Assembly (NCBI RefSeq): GCF_029784165.1
Contig: NC_073696.1
Coordinates: 262,614,494-262,678,493, forward strand
DNA from: Wyeomyia smithii
Lineage: Eukaryota > Arthropoda > Insecta > Diptera > Culicidae
Reading direction: 5' to 3'
Length of the DNA: 64,000 nucleotides
The first letter of the stretch is position 1. Each line of letters opens with the position of its first letter. Under the pieces are notes generated by a model, which had not been told where the DNA came from, ran no database searches, and saw only the letters and a program-made list of their open reading frames with translations. Position numbers and translations under genes: made by a program. Positions 45,479-56,216 of the stretch are shown here, one piece after another.

Positions 45479-47639
45479 GCAGCCGCAGCATTGGATTGAG
45501 CAGAAACCGTTTATGATTACTGTGTACAGGATTTAGGAAGTGCTTCCTAAATGACGTGATCATACATCAATCAATTACAACCAAATTTGAAATACCTGGA
45601 TAACTGATGCAAATTTATTAATTAGCCACTTTTTTAACATTTAGAGCACTTAGTACAATCACAAATTTAAGCTGCTGCAGGAACAAGTTCCGTTTTTTTT
45701 TTAAATTATAGACGCTTTGCACTATTTTTCAGCCAATCCCTCTGCCGCACTCGTGCTTTAGGAATGACCCCTTAGTGATAAATGTTGTTATTGACACCGC
45801 ACTCTTCGATGTGTCCACTTTTTTGATTCGTTCCTCCTCTCTCTCTCTATTGGTTTAATCTTTTTACAGGTATTTTGTGCGATTTTTTCTTCTTCAACCA
45901 GCTACGTAATGAATATTCATAGCTGGGTGATCCGTTCACACATCGGCCGGAGTGAATTATCATAACTTTGTGTATGCTTTTCTAATATTGCTGATTGGTG
46001 GCATATTAGACACTCTGTAACCCCAAAGCTGACAGAGACGACGTTGGTGGGACGCATTTAATTGAAATTCATTCTATCATTGTAATCAGCATCCTAGAAG
46101 ATTTTGATTTATAGACATCCTGTCCGCTTTTTATTAGTCACGTTCCCGAGCGTAACCAGCAGAATCGCAAATAAACACCTCACACGAAATACGGGCGCAA
46201 CGCAGGTGCAATGATTGATAGCGCGAACTTAGGCCACAACCATTCTCTCCAGGTCATCGATTACATCACATCAAAATACCAATAACCATTCAACCGCAAA
46301 GAATGAGTCTGCAAGCCCATCTGCTGATGGACGATGACTCGTGACAGGCATCGCGAATGCAATAAGTTAGTTTTCGACATTACTGCGATGACTAAAGCCT
46401 AACCGTGGCGTAGTATTCTGGGAAGCGCGGTATGAGCCACGATCAGCAGAGGATCGTTCCCGCCTTCTAGCTTACACACTTATGAATTCCGTCATAATAA
46501 TTCGCAAAGCGATGACCGCACAGCTGTGACGTCGAATGCCCAACCCGACAGTACCAAGCGACCTCCATCATTTGATTGGATTCTTCTCATTCTAATGGGG
46601 CTGCATGGTAGCAAACTGGAATATTAATTAATTGTGTGTACAATCGTGACAGTACCACAGATCGAGTGCAGATGTAACACTTAGTGCAACTTGATAATGT
46701 ATCTTAAGAAACATATTTATGCGGTCAACTCTCAGGACGGGGTTCCGGATCGAACTGGATTGTGAACTGTTTATTAGCGATCGCGATATCGCTGCAAGAT
46801 CGTAAATTGCCATCTTCGCATATGAATAGTGCATCGCAATCGGCCAGATCTTCGATTTAGTCATCGTAGCTTTGAATTTGAATATTATATTCAGCAGTGC
46901 GGATATTGTACGGCCCCGTAATTCCAGTGTATTTAAGTGTCTATAAGTGCAGATCTTGGTCATACCTGGGGTGATATAAATTATGAGTCACCCCGGTGTG
47001 GAACACAGAGCGACGCAACAGGACGGGAATTTTAAAACGGATTAATCCGACAGGAATCGAAAGATGTTACCGCGTGTCGCTAGCTAGCGAGAAACCGGCT
47101 GACTCGTAAAGGTTAGGACTTTATGAGCAACAACAGATGACACCGTCCAAAACGAATGAAATGTTGTATGGATTAAACGAGTGTGTGAAGGCATACATGC
47201 ATGTTGCCACTGTACTTCTATTTAAAGAAAAGTCCAAAAACGATGAAAACAACTGGAAAATGCAGAGATGAAAGCTAAGTATACGTTTTGTCTTGTCTGT
47301 ATTGTAAAGTGATATTTTGATGCTTGTTTCTAGTTTTACTTTATGTGAGAAAACAGATACAGAGAGATTTTGATTTCATCGTTGAAATTGTGTGCGCGGT
47401 TTTGACGTTGACTAACGTCTATATCGAAGTTAGGCCCCTGAATTTAAAAATCTAGTAATTCAACCAGGGAAAACCAGAGAAAAGTGGTCAGGTTTTGAGC
47501 GCTTATTTTGCAGTCATCTATAATCAGGTTTTCGAGGTTTTGGCATCAATCGATCAGAAATTCTTTTACGGTTAAATTTATGTAACAAAAACAAACTATT
47601 GTTTGAGATACACTATTGAAAAATTGGTAATTAATATCG
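45479..47639. other. Host-like non-coding DNA
   Basis: No transposon ends found. A 111-codon minus-strand frame (46628-46963) has no recognisable domain. CAACAACAGATGACACCG at about 47128-47145 recurs at 51841-51858, so part of 47.1-47.2 kb belongs to a dispersed repeat. Confidence 0.35.
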
Positions 47640-48263
47640 ATTGTCTAAATCATACCGCGCAGCCAATCACTACCTCTCTTCCCAAGCACAGTCGACACTA
47701 ACGGATACAATCGATCTGACTTTGTTGTTATTGTTGTTGTCACTTCCTGTTTCCGATGTTCATGCTGCTGCTAGCGGAAAAAACCTTGCAAATATGCATC
47801 TTTTTGTTGGTGTTAATTTTACGACAGCGGCCGGCGCCCCATCATTCTGATTCCAAAACCGCACCAGTGACATGCGGACGCTAGGTGATAGCAGCTGAAA
47901 GGAGGAAATACAAAATAGTACCGGTCATCTCGTGCCGGTTTCACCCGTAATGCTGGTGGCTTTAGTAGTAAATGGCTACTGCAAAACACTTAAATGGCTG
48001 GAATTCTGGACGGACTAACCAGGAAACTATAATCGGCAACTGGCACCTTTTGGTGCCTCGAAATTTTGGTACAGAAGCGGCTAATTGAATTTTCTGTTTT
48101 ACCAAATGCTGCTGCTAGCGGAAAAAAACCTTGCAAAAATGCATGTTTGTGTTGGTGTTAATATTACGACAGCGGCCGGCGCAGCTTTCAAGAAACATTT
48201 GTCTCTGCCATTCCATCATCTATGTAGCCCATCCCTCTTTCTATTTATCTGACGAAGCCTTGG

Positions 48264-48300
48264 TATAAAACGTATCGTTCGAACATTTCACCCCATCAGT
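48264..48300 (+). promoter_or_regulatory. Array promoter-like module 1 (TATA + TCAGT initiator)
   Basis: TATAAAA at 48264-48270 and an arthropod-type initiator TCAGT at 48296-48300, 32 bp apart. The hairpin at 48374 follows 110 bp after the TATA box. Confidence 0.55.
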
Positions 48301-48954
48301 TTCATTATTAAACCGTACCGGGTACATACGGACGCTCGGTGTTAGCAGCTAAAAGGAGGAAAAACAAAATAGTACCGGTCATCTCGTGCCGGTTTGACCC
48401 GTGATGCTGGTGGCTACTGCAAAGTACTAAAATGGCTGGAATTCTGGACGGAAACCAGTAAACAAGAAATCGGCAACTGGCACCTTTTGGTGCCTCGCAG
48501 TTTTATAATAGAAGCGGTTAGTTGAATTTTATGTTTTACAATTGCTGTTGCTAGCGGAAAAAAAACCTTGCAAAAATGCATGTTTATGATGATGTTAATT
48601 TCACGACAGCGCTAGGTGTTAGCAGCTGAAAGGAGGAAAGACAAAATAGTACCGGTCATCTCGTGCCGGTCTCACCCGTTATGCTGGTGGCTCTCAGTAG
48701 ATTAACCAGAAAACAACAATATAATCGGCAACCGGCACCTTTTGGTGCCTCTAAATTTTGTTACAGAAGCGGCAAATTGAATTTTCTGTTTTACCAAATG
48801 CTGCTGCTAGCGGAAAAAACCTTGCAAAAATGCATGTTTGTGTTGGTGTTAATATTATGACAGCGGCCGGCGCAGCTTTCAAGAAACATTTGTCTCTACC
48901 ATTCCATCATCTATGTAGCCCACCCCTCTTTCTATTTATCTGACGAAGCCTTGG

Positions 48955-48991
48955 TATAAAACGTATCGTTCGAACATTTCACCCCATCAGT
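48955..48991 (+). promoter_or_regulatory. Array promoter-like module 2
   Basis: TATAAAA at 48955-48961 with the same TCAGT at 48987-48991; hairpin 110 bp downstream at 49065. Confidence 0.55.
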
Positions 48992-49434
48992 TTCATTATT
49001 AAACCGTACCGGGTACATACGGACGCTCGGTGTTAGCAGCTAAAAGGAGGAAAAACAAAATAGTACCGGTCATCTCGTGCCGGTTTGACCCGTGATGCTG
49101 GTGGCTACTGCAAAGTACTAAAATGGCTGGAATTCTGGACGGAAACCAGTAAACAAGAAATCGGCAACTGGCACCTTTTGGTGCCTCGCAGTTTTATAAT
49201 AGAAGCGGTTAGTTGAATTTTATGTTTTACAACTGCTGTTGCTAGCGGAAAAAAAACCTTGCAAAAATGCATGTTCATGTTGATGTTAATTTCACGACAG
49301 CGCCAGGATGTTAGCAGCAATGTTGGTGTTAATATTATGACAGCGGCCGGCGCAGCTTTCAAGAAACATTTGTCTCTACCATTCCATCACCTATGTAGCC
49401 CCTCCCTCTTTCTATTTATCTGACGAAGCCTTGG

Positions 49435-49471
49435 TATAAAACGTATCGTTCGAACATTTCACCCCATCAGT
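49435..49471 (+). promoter_or_regulatory. Array promoter-like module 3
   Basis: TATAAAA at 49435-49441 with TCAGT at 49467-49471; hairpin 110 bp downstream at 49545. Confidence 0.55.
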
Positions 49472-50005
49472 TTCATTATTAAACCGTACCGGGTACATAC
49501 GGACGCTCGGTGTTAGCAGCTAAAAGGAGGAAAAACAAAATAGTACCGGTCATCTCGTGCCGGTTTGACCCGTGATGCTGGTGGCTACTGCAAAGTACTA
49601 AAATGGCTGGAATTCTGGACGGAAACCAGTAAACAAGAAATCGGCAACTGGCACCTTTTGGTGCCTCGCAGTTTTATAATAGAAGCGGTTAGTTGAATTT
49701 TATGTTTTACAATTGCTATTGCTAGCGGAAAAAAAACCTTGCAAAAATGCATGTTCATGTTGATGTTAATTTCACGACAGCGCCAGGATGTTAGCAGCTG
49801 AAAGGAGGAAAGACAAAATAGTACCGGTCATCTCGTGCCGGTTTCACCCGTTATGCTGGTGGCTTTTAGTAGATTAACCAGAAAACAACAATGTTGGTGT
49901 TAATATTATGACAGCGGCCGGCGCAGCTTTCAAGAAACATTTGTCTCTACCATTCCATCACCTATGTAGCCCCTCCCTCTTTCTATTTATCTGACGAAGC
50001 CTTGG

Positions 50006-50042
50006 TATAAAACGTATCGTTCGAACATTTCACCCCATCAGT
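50006..50042 (+). promoter_or_regulatory. Array promoter-like module 4
   Basis: TATAAAA at 50006-50012 with TCAGT at 50038-50042; hairpin 110 bp downstream at 50116. Confidence 0.55.
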
Positions 50043-50879
50043 TTCATTATTAAACCGTACCGGGTACATACGGACGCTCGGTGTTAGCAGCTAAAAGGAG
50101 GAAAAACAAAATAGTACCGGTCATCTCGTGCCGGTTTGACCCGTGATGCTGGTGGCTACTGCAAAATACTAAAATGGCTGGAATTCTGGACGGAAACCAG
50201 TAAACAAGAAATCGGCAACTGGCACCTTTTGGTGCCTCGCAGTTTTATAATAGAAGCGGTTAGTTGAATTTTATGTTTTACAACTGCTGTTGCTAGCGGA
50301 AAAAAACCTTGCAAAAATGCATGTTTATGTTGATGTTAATTTCACGACAGCGCTAGGTGTTAGCAGCTGAAAGGAGGAAAGACAAAATAGTACCGGTCAT
50401 CTCGTGCCGGTTTCACCCGTTATGCTGGTGGCTGTTAGTAATAAATGGCTACTGCAAAATACTAAAATGGCTGGAATTCTGGACGAGAATAATCGGAAAC
50501 TGGTACCTTTTGGAGCCTCGAAATTTTGTTACAGAAGTTTTGTAAAAGAAGCGTTGCAATTCCCTCTACTATTTGCTTTAATGGAATATTTTTTTTTTTA
50601 AGAATACGGTAGTCAACGTCATGCGGTCGTGTCTTGAATACCACCCTCCTACTTTTTTTTTCCGCAGGGTTTCAGTAACAAGTTTTATTTTTGTCCACAA
50701 AGTGTTAGTGTGGTTTGTGGAGTTTGGAGTATGTGTTTCTCAGGAATCATATGCTTTGATTTTTTGATTGTTCTAGCTTTTGACCAGTAGTTTTACATAA
50801 TTTGTTATATTTATGACTAGTTCGGCACTTTGTCAATAAATTTAAAAATATATTCAGGCTTATATGTATATTTGCTTTT

Positions 50880-51611
50880 ATTAAATTGTTGAGGCTTTGG
50901 ATGCATGGAACATTGCCAATTTTCATATTTATTAGGCGTATTAGGCGTACATTGTTAAGAGATAATCGACGTAAACGCCGAGTTCCTGCGCGTATGTGTT
51001 GGCCGGGGGGATTAAAGCGGTTGTTCGTAACGCTTCGGTGTAAACGCGTATTCAGCCCGGGCGAGTTTTGCTGATATATGGACTTCCGGCGTGTGGTGAT
51101 TTCGCGAAGAGAACCCAGATATTTCATCATATCTTTCTCATCTTCATCAACGTTAAGTCGGAGACTGCTCGCGCGTTGCATCTAAATTATTACATCGGAA
51201 ATCGAAGTAGATTTCGTTCAGTCGATAAATATCATTTCAACCCCCGCGTCGGTACCTTCCATGAGGTCGTATTATCTACAGATGGATCAACAACGCGCAA
51301 TAGTTTTAGGTATAAAGAGCATCACCTTACGAGGAGATACACGGTAATTTGAGGTTGTCTCGGTTTAGTCAAAAATCCTGTATCCTCGCGTACGTTTTAT
51401 TGTTGCGGTGTTACATTGTCAAACCAAATAAGTTCGAATCACATAATGAATATCGTGGCGGATGTAATAAACTTGTAGACGCGGCACTTGTTCTGAAGAA
51501 CCCGACATTAGCGCATCGTTTACCAAAACGAACCCTGCTGTATACCTTCCCCTTTATCCAACATCCCAGTGATTTCTCGTGGAAGTGCAGAGGTGTTCTC
51601 GGCTTCCAATA
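50880..51611 (+). other. Coding-like patch of unknown origin (decayed)
   Basis: CpG-richer than its neighbours, with three successive overlapping plus-strand frames of 62, 94 and 87 codons (50886-51074, 51068-51352, 51349-51612), as if one coding sequence had been broken by frameshifts. The pieces include a very basic stretch (RRTLLRDNRRKRRVPARMCW), a segment LHLNYYIGNRSRFRS, and PTLAHRLPKRTLLYTFPF. I recognise no family. It could be a decayed gene of a large transposon, an endogenous viral remnant or a host pseudogene; the evidence does not choose between them. Confidence 0.3.
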
Positions 51612-51649
51612 AAGCGAGTATCACGTCAACATATTCCTATACAAACTCC

Positions 51650-51838
51650 TTCTTTGACCTGCATTCGGATGCGGCCGGCGCTGGTATTGCCTAATATAAA
51701 GATTTAGGTCACCTGTTTTTACACATTGACGATGCATGTTGGTCCCAAACATCATCTGTTGGTTCTTTGTGTAATTACAGCTGATCTGGCAATAACGGAG
51801 TAGCAACCGCGGGCGGTCAATCATGCTCATGCTCATGC
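51650..51838 (+). mobile_element. Possible LINE 3' tail ending in CATGCT repeats
   Basis: The block TAACGGAGTAGCAACC...GGTCAATCA matches the tail at 3311-3340, and here it ends in three copies of CATGCT at about 51822-51839. LINEs of some clades terminate in short tandem repeats rather than poly-A. No coding sequence is attributable. Confidence 0.3.
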
Positions 51839-52340
51839 TCAACAACAGATGACACCGTCCAAAGGAGATGTAGAACGTAAAAAATGAAAAGTAAAACACT
51901 AACCAGCTGAGGGAATAACGGAACAAATAAATTGATTTCTGTTATTGATTATTTATTATAATGAAGTTGGTTGTCTCGATTAGTTATCAAAAAGCCATTC
52001 TCAGCGAAATTTCTCGACGAAGATTTGAGTTCGCGACAGAACTTCTATTTTTTATTGAGAATAAGAAGGAAAAACGATCTAGTAGAAGATGATGTCAAAA
52101 TACTGCTATAATTCAAAACAATAATGCATTCGTACGTCGTACGAATTTGTTTCTTGTGCAGTGAAATGCAATTTAAAAAATTGGTCTGTCAAGTAAGATT
52201 CTGATTTATCGCCGCAATATAGCGAATTCTAGAAAATTGAAGGGTGTCCCACATCAAATTGTATCACGGGTAAACGCTGTAGGGAATTACCCATTGGGTA
52301 TTTCGTCCTTAAAATTTGGGTAGAAGTTGTTTGGAGTGCA

Positions 52341-52523
52341 TTGTCTACACTGTATCGAATACTAATAATACTGTTACCCGAAAAGCAACGTCGCGAGTTG
52401 TTTTTGCGCAAGCACCTGGAAAATCGTCTACGCTCTTATAGGGACATCGGAAAACGACACGGAATCGTGCAGTCAACGGTGAGTCGTGTGATTAAACGTT
52501 ACTACGAAACTCTACGCATCTAA
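52341..52523 (+). pseudogene. Tc1/mariner transposase N-terminal HTH fragment
   Basis: A 60-codon frame with LPEKQRRELFLRKHLENR and YRDIGKRHGIVQSTVSRVIKR, a helix-turn-helix resembling the paired-type DNA-binding domain of Tc1/mariner transposases. It would bind the terminal repeats. It stops just before the nested MITE insertion, and the stop belongs to the original frame, so it was already broken. Confidence 0.7.
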
Positions 52524-52524
52524 C

Positions 52525-52690
52525 TAGCGAACCTATACATTAGAGAAATGACAAGACACTCACCGTTAAGGCAACTGTCAACATCAAAACGGATAACGGC
52601 AATGCAAAATGATACAACTCACCCGTTTTGATGTTGACAGTTGCCTTAACGGTGAGCGTCTTGTCATTTCTCTAATGTATAGGTTCGCTA
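52525..52690. mobile_element. 166-bp MITE with 8-bp target duplication, nested in mariner relic
   Basis: The ends TAGCGAACCTATACATTAGA are exactly inverted at the other side, and the arms pair for about 68 bp with one or two mismatches. It is flanked by CATCTAAC at 52517-52524 and 52691-52698, a perfect 8-bp target duplication, which points to a hAT-type mobilising enzyme. No coding capacity. Confidence 0.85.
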
Positions 52691-52789
52691 CATCTAACGG
52701 AAGGAGAAATGCGGTTAGAAGTGATTAGGATCACAAGCGTGTTGTGTAAGCTTTTACGCGGAATCCAATGTTTGGATCAGGGATGCTGC

Positions 52790-53090
52790 CAAAAAGTTGA
52801 ATCTGGGACGTACAAAGGGACTGCATACGTACAAAGTACAGAAGGCTCCAAATCGTGACGAACAGCAAAATACGATGAGAAAGTCCCAGTTGCTGGCGAA
52901 GCCTCATTGTCGTATCATGGATGATGAGACTTACGTCAAGGCGGACTTCTGGCAGCTTCCGGGGCTACTGTTCTTCACTGTCCACTGTGCACAAGTTTGA
53001 TATTCCGGAGGAAGTAAGGAAGCATAATCTTTCAAAGTTTGTCAAAAAATACCTACCTGATTTGACAAGCGATCTGCTCATTGAAGTTGA
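52790..53090 (+). pseudogene. Tc1/mariner transposase catalytic-domain fragment
   Basis: One frame reads RDAAKKLNLGRTKGLHTYKVQ, then CRIMDDETYVKADFWQLPG, the block around the first catalytic aspartate of mosquito Tc1/mariner transposases (MDDETY). A frameshift near 52985 is followed by FDIPEEVRKHNLSKFVKKYLP. The second aspartate and the final D/E are missing owing to internal deletion. Non-functional. Confidence 0.75.
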
Positions 53091-53171
53091 CTGAAATAAG
53101 GTTGAAAAAAAATCGGTCAACTAGGTTCTCCAGCGTCTTTTTCCGTGATGCAATTTGATGTGGGACACCCT

Positions 53172-53559
53172 TTAAGTTGACTGTCGAGTTTTCCTTTAAT
53201 CGTGGGTTATCATTTTCCAAATTCTCACAAAAATAATTGTACGGTAATTGTAATTTCTCAGTTACCGCTGCCTGCTCATCTGCTTTCGCTGAGTGATAAC
53301 CTACAAAGCCTATCCGTTATCCTAGGTAACAATGAGCATCGCTACTTAGAATATGCACTAGACCGTTTAGTGTACCAGCTACTTCCACTAGCAGGCGCAG
53401 GTTTTACGCTGTTTCATTAGTTTCAGATACATTGCAAGAAGGATAATAGGAGGAGGAAAATGAAATTAACGTTTGCGTTAAAAAAAATAGATGAAAATTG
53501 ACATTTTTTATGAGTTTACCTTTACACGCACTGACGAAACTACGCATACAGCATCAATC
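53172..53559. other. Nothing recognised
   Basis: A 72-codon frame at 53202-53420 has no known domain. The left terminus of the next transposase relic could lie in this region, but I see no inverted repeat. Confidence 0.3.
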
Positions 53560-54487
53560 ATAGTAACCCATGAGTCAGCAGGAAAAATTTTACAGCTCTA
53601 TCAGTCAAACTCTGACCGTGATAGCGAAAAACAGTGAAGTTACTCTGTTCCGAAGTGTGCGCGTTCAAAGAACGGTACCCCGTCGCGTCGAAAAAGGAGA
53701 TCGTGCGGCAGTTCTTGGACACCGGATACGCCCGTTCCGGCATCTACAACATCAGAGCATTGAAAGAAAGCCCAGCTCCGGACGGCCGACTGTGTGACAA
53801 GAAGCTTCGAAGGATGCTGAAGAGGAAGTCCGAGGAAAAAGTGGCTATATCATTGCGTGCGCTTGTCCAGGGTGAATAAGTACCTGGCGAACATGGACAT
53901 ACATGTCAGGAAGCAGCAGTACGGTCCACTAGTCTCGGATCTGGCACTGACGCAGCAGCAGCGCCTGATAAGATGATACAGTCGATTCTACCGGCAAATC
54001 ACGACGTGGCGGTGATGATGGACGACGAGATCCAACTCACCCTGGATAGCAACGACTGACAGGGCACTTTGTATTTTATCTCCCTCACGAAGGAAGTGAG
54101 CACCGAGGTGAAGTTTATTTCACACACCAAATACCCCAAGAAGGCCCCAAGAAGACTGACAATCAGCGAGAAGGGGATGACAAAATTGCTCTTCCTTCGC
54201 TTCTGGCTGGCCGTGAACGGGGAAATTCATAGTACAAAGTGCCTGCCGGAAGTTGCGTCGTTCATAAAGAAATACCAAAAGGCCTAAGACGCAGTGTTTT
54301 GGCTGGATCTGGCCTCGGCGATCGGCGGCGATCGTTGGAGGAGATGGAGCGGCTGAATATCGAAGTGGTACCGAAGTTAGCGAACCCGCCCAACGTCCCC
54401 AAGTTGCGTCCCATCGAGGATTTCTGGCCAAGCCTGAAGCGCAAGATCTACTCCAACATTTTTTCGCGAAAACTGAGGAGGATCTAA
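53560..54487 (+). pseudogene. DD37E-type Tc1/mariner transposase relic
   Basis: HTH part: FKERYPVASKKEIVRQFLDT and GYARSGIYNIRALKES in one frame to 53879. Catalytic part: VMMDDEIQLTLDSND (first aspartate, about 54015-54060), FISLTKEVSTEVKF and WLAVNGEIHSTKCLPEVASF, then FWLDLASA (second aspartate) in the next frame, and after another frameshift LEEMERLNIEVVPKLANPPN and LRPIEDFWPSLKRK (final glutamate). In this family the spacing from the second D to the E is 37 residues; here the intervening frameshift prevents an exact count. Several stops make it inactive. Terminal repeats were not identified. It is separate from the mariner relic upstream. Confidence 0.8.
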
Positions 54488-54499
54488 CATAATTACCTT

Positions 54500-54690
54500 C
54501 CATGGGAAATTTATTAAACTCGTAGGTCGTAGGTTCGAATCTTAGTAGAATCAGGCCATTCGATGTCAAAACTGGACTTTACGTATGGGTTCATTCTCAG
54601 GCTCTCCACCACTTACCCTTTCTTTACGCTGAAATCTATAACACCTTTGCGTGACACTTCCTTTTAACAAAAACATAAGTCCCTCTTATT
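54500..54690 (+). mobile_element. tRNA-like SINE fragment
   Basis: A B-box-like GGTTCGAATCT at 54532-54542 preceded by ACTCGTAGGTCGTA and followed by a non-coding body with TCAGGCTCTCCACCACTTACC. It resembles other SINE heads in the window only at the pol III box. The ends are uncertain. Confidence 0.4.
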
Positions 54691-55044
54691 AATAAAACTG
54701 GCCAGAAGGACGCACGACAAAACTTCTCCAGGGAATTATAATTGGTGATATTTGGCAAGAGGAACGAGCATCGGTATAGTAGAACAGTAAGCGTGTAAAA
54801 GGAAGAATATCACATTACACACAAGCACTGATAAACAATAACAATAAGCATGCCACTTCTCAACAGCGGTATTACTAATAATTGGAATGCGGGATACAGC
54901 AGACACCCGGGAATATCTCACAAAAGATCTACGATTCTGATCGCATTGTGGAAGTTCAAACACTCCCTTTGAAGCTCTATTTGATTTTCGAGCTCGTTTA
55001 CTTTTTCGAGCTCGTTTTACTTTTGGCACGGTTAGTTTTGGCAC

Positions 55045-56171
55045 ACATGACCCAAAAAATTGATAACGGTCCATATTTTAAACTACGAACTAATCTACTT
55101 GCTGAGATAGTCAAACGAGTTGAAAACACAATTAAAGACTGCAATCCAACTTTAGGCGATACATTACAACATCTTCGAGTTTCAAATCCAGTTCTTCCAA
55201 GAATAAAAGGCCTACCAAAAATCCATAAACCAGGAAACGAAATGAGGGAAATTATTTCAGCTGTAGGGGCTCCAACAGCAAAAATAGCAAAGTGGTTAAT
55301 AAAAGGGTTTCAAGCTATGCCCAGTAAATTCCCGAGTCGATAGGTGAAGAGTACGGAAGTTTTCGTTGAAAATTTGAAATCTTCGGGTAACATTGAAGCG
55401 GATCAGGTAATGGTTTCGTTTGACGTGACGGCTTTGCTTCCGAGTGTTCCAGTGAATGGAACCTTGAATCTTCTTGAGGATTGGTTAATTCCCCAATATA
55501 CTGATAGCACTTGGAAAAAGAAAGTCGTGAGTCTCATGAAACTAATCCGCCTTTGTATGAAAGAAAATTATTTCACTTTTCGAGGTAAATTTTACAAACA
55601 AACAAAAGGAGCTCCAATGGGAAATTCTTTTTCTCTCTTCTTATGTGAGCTATTCATGGCAAACATAGAAAACAAATTAGAAACCAATAACCTTTTACCA
55701 ATCCGGTGGTGGAGATATGTGGATGATATTTTTTGTATTTTGAAAGAGATGGAACTTTTTTTCACATACCTTAATAATATTCACAGAGATATAAAATTTA
55801 CGATTGAAAAGGAACAAAACAGAAGTCTTCCCTTTCTAGACGTTGTTGTTGTTAGAAAGCCTAAGGACTTAGAAATTGAGATTTTGAGGAAACCCACGAA
55901 CACAAAACAGGTAATACTCACCACTTCTAGTCATTCCTTCCAGCATAAAATGGCACCCTTCCTCCACATGATACATCGGATGGAAACCCTACCCCTCAGT
56001 AAAATAGCCAGGAAAAAGGAATTGGAATACATTTTCGAAGTAACAAGAGTAAATGGTTATAATGAGAGCACCATTCAAGCCATTATAAACAAAAAGAAGC
56101 GAGTTCAATTAAGAGAATCTTTTACAACACTCACTTACAGAAGACCTGAAAAAAATAGCTGTGGAATATGA
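55045..56171 (+). pseudogene. Penelope-type reverse transcriptase (one in-frame stop)
   Basis: Reads TQKIDNGPYFKLRTNLLAE, LPRIKGLPKIHKPGNEMREI, then a TAG at 55341-55343 directly in frame with VKSTEVFVENLK. Continues MVSFDVTALLPSVPV (RT block A with the first aspartate), KQTKGAPMGNSFSLFLCELF (block B), RWWRYVDDIFCIL (catalytic YVDD), LPFLDVVVVRKP and the post-RT region to 56171. Length and motif order match Penelope-like RT. Apart from the single nonsense codon the frame is clean for 375 codons, so inactivation is fairly recent. Confidence 0.85.
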
Positions 56172-56216
56172 TGGGGCTTTAACACGTCAACTTTACTCAA
56201 ATTCAAAAGATTTGGC

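Larger units (their letters stand above)
47740..50560 (+). repeat. Higher-order tandem array with promoter-like modules
   Basis: Eight monomers each contain the hairpin ACCGGTCATCTCGTGCCGGT (47920, 48374, 48651, 49065, 49545, 49823, 50116, 50392), spaced 454, 277, 414, 480, 278, 293 and 276 bp. Each monomer or its partner carries a second hairpin GGCACC-TTTT-GGTGCC and the block GCTAGCGGAAAAAA-CCTTGCAAA. Monomers with TTTGACCC after the hairpin (second, fourth, fifth, seventh) have an upstream TATAAAA promoter-like region; those with TTTCACCC or TCTCACCC (first, third, sixth, eighth) do not. Copies differ by few substitutions. No protein domain. It may be a transcribed satellite or the 5' monomer array of a retroelement. 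Confidence 0.85.
52241..53171 (+). mobile_element. Tc1/mariner-type element relic with intact ends
   Basis: Terminal inverted repeats of 28 bp with one mismatch: AGGGTGTCCCACATCAAATT at 52241 and its inverse ending at 53171. The expected TA duplication is not clear. Inside are a helix-turn-helix fragment and a catalytic-domain fragment of an IS630-Tc1-mariner transposase, plus a nested MITE at 52525-52690. After subtracting the MITE the element is about 760 bp, roughly 500 bp shorter than an intact mariner, so it is internally deleted. Confidence 0.8.

Noticed and set aside
47740..50560. CRISPR-like array
   Set aside because: The repeats are hundreds of bp long, the spacers are themselves related, and the window is clearly eukaryotic.
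54120..54569. 149-codon minus-strand frame over the DD37E relic
   Set aside because: It is the complement of transposase coding DNA and has no domain of its own.
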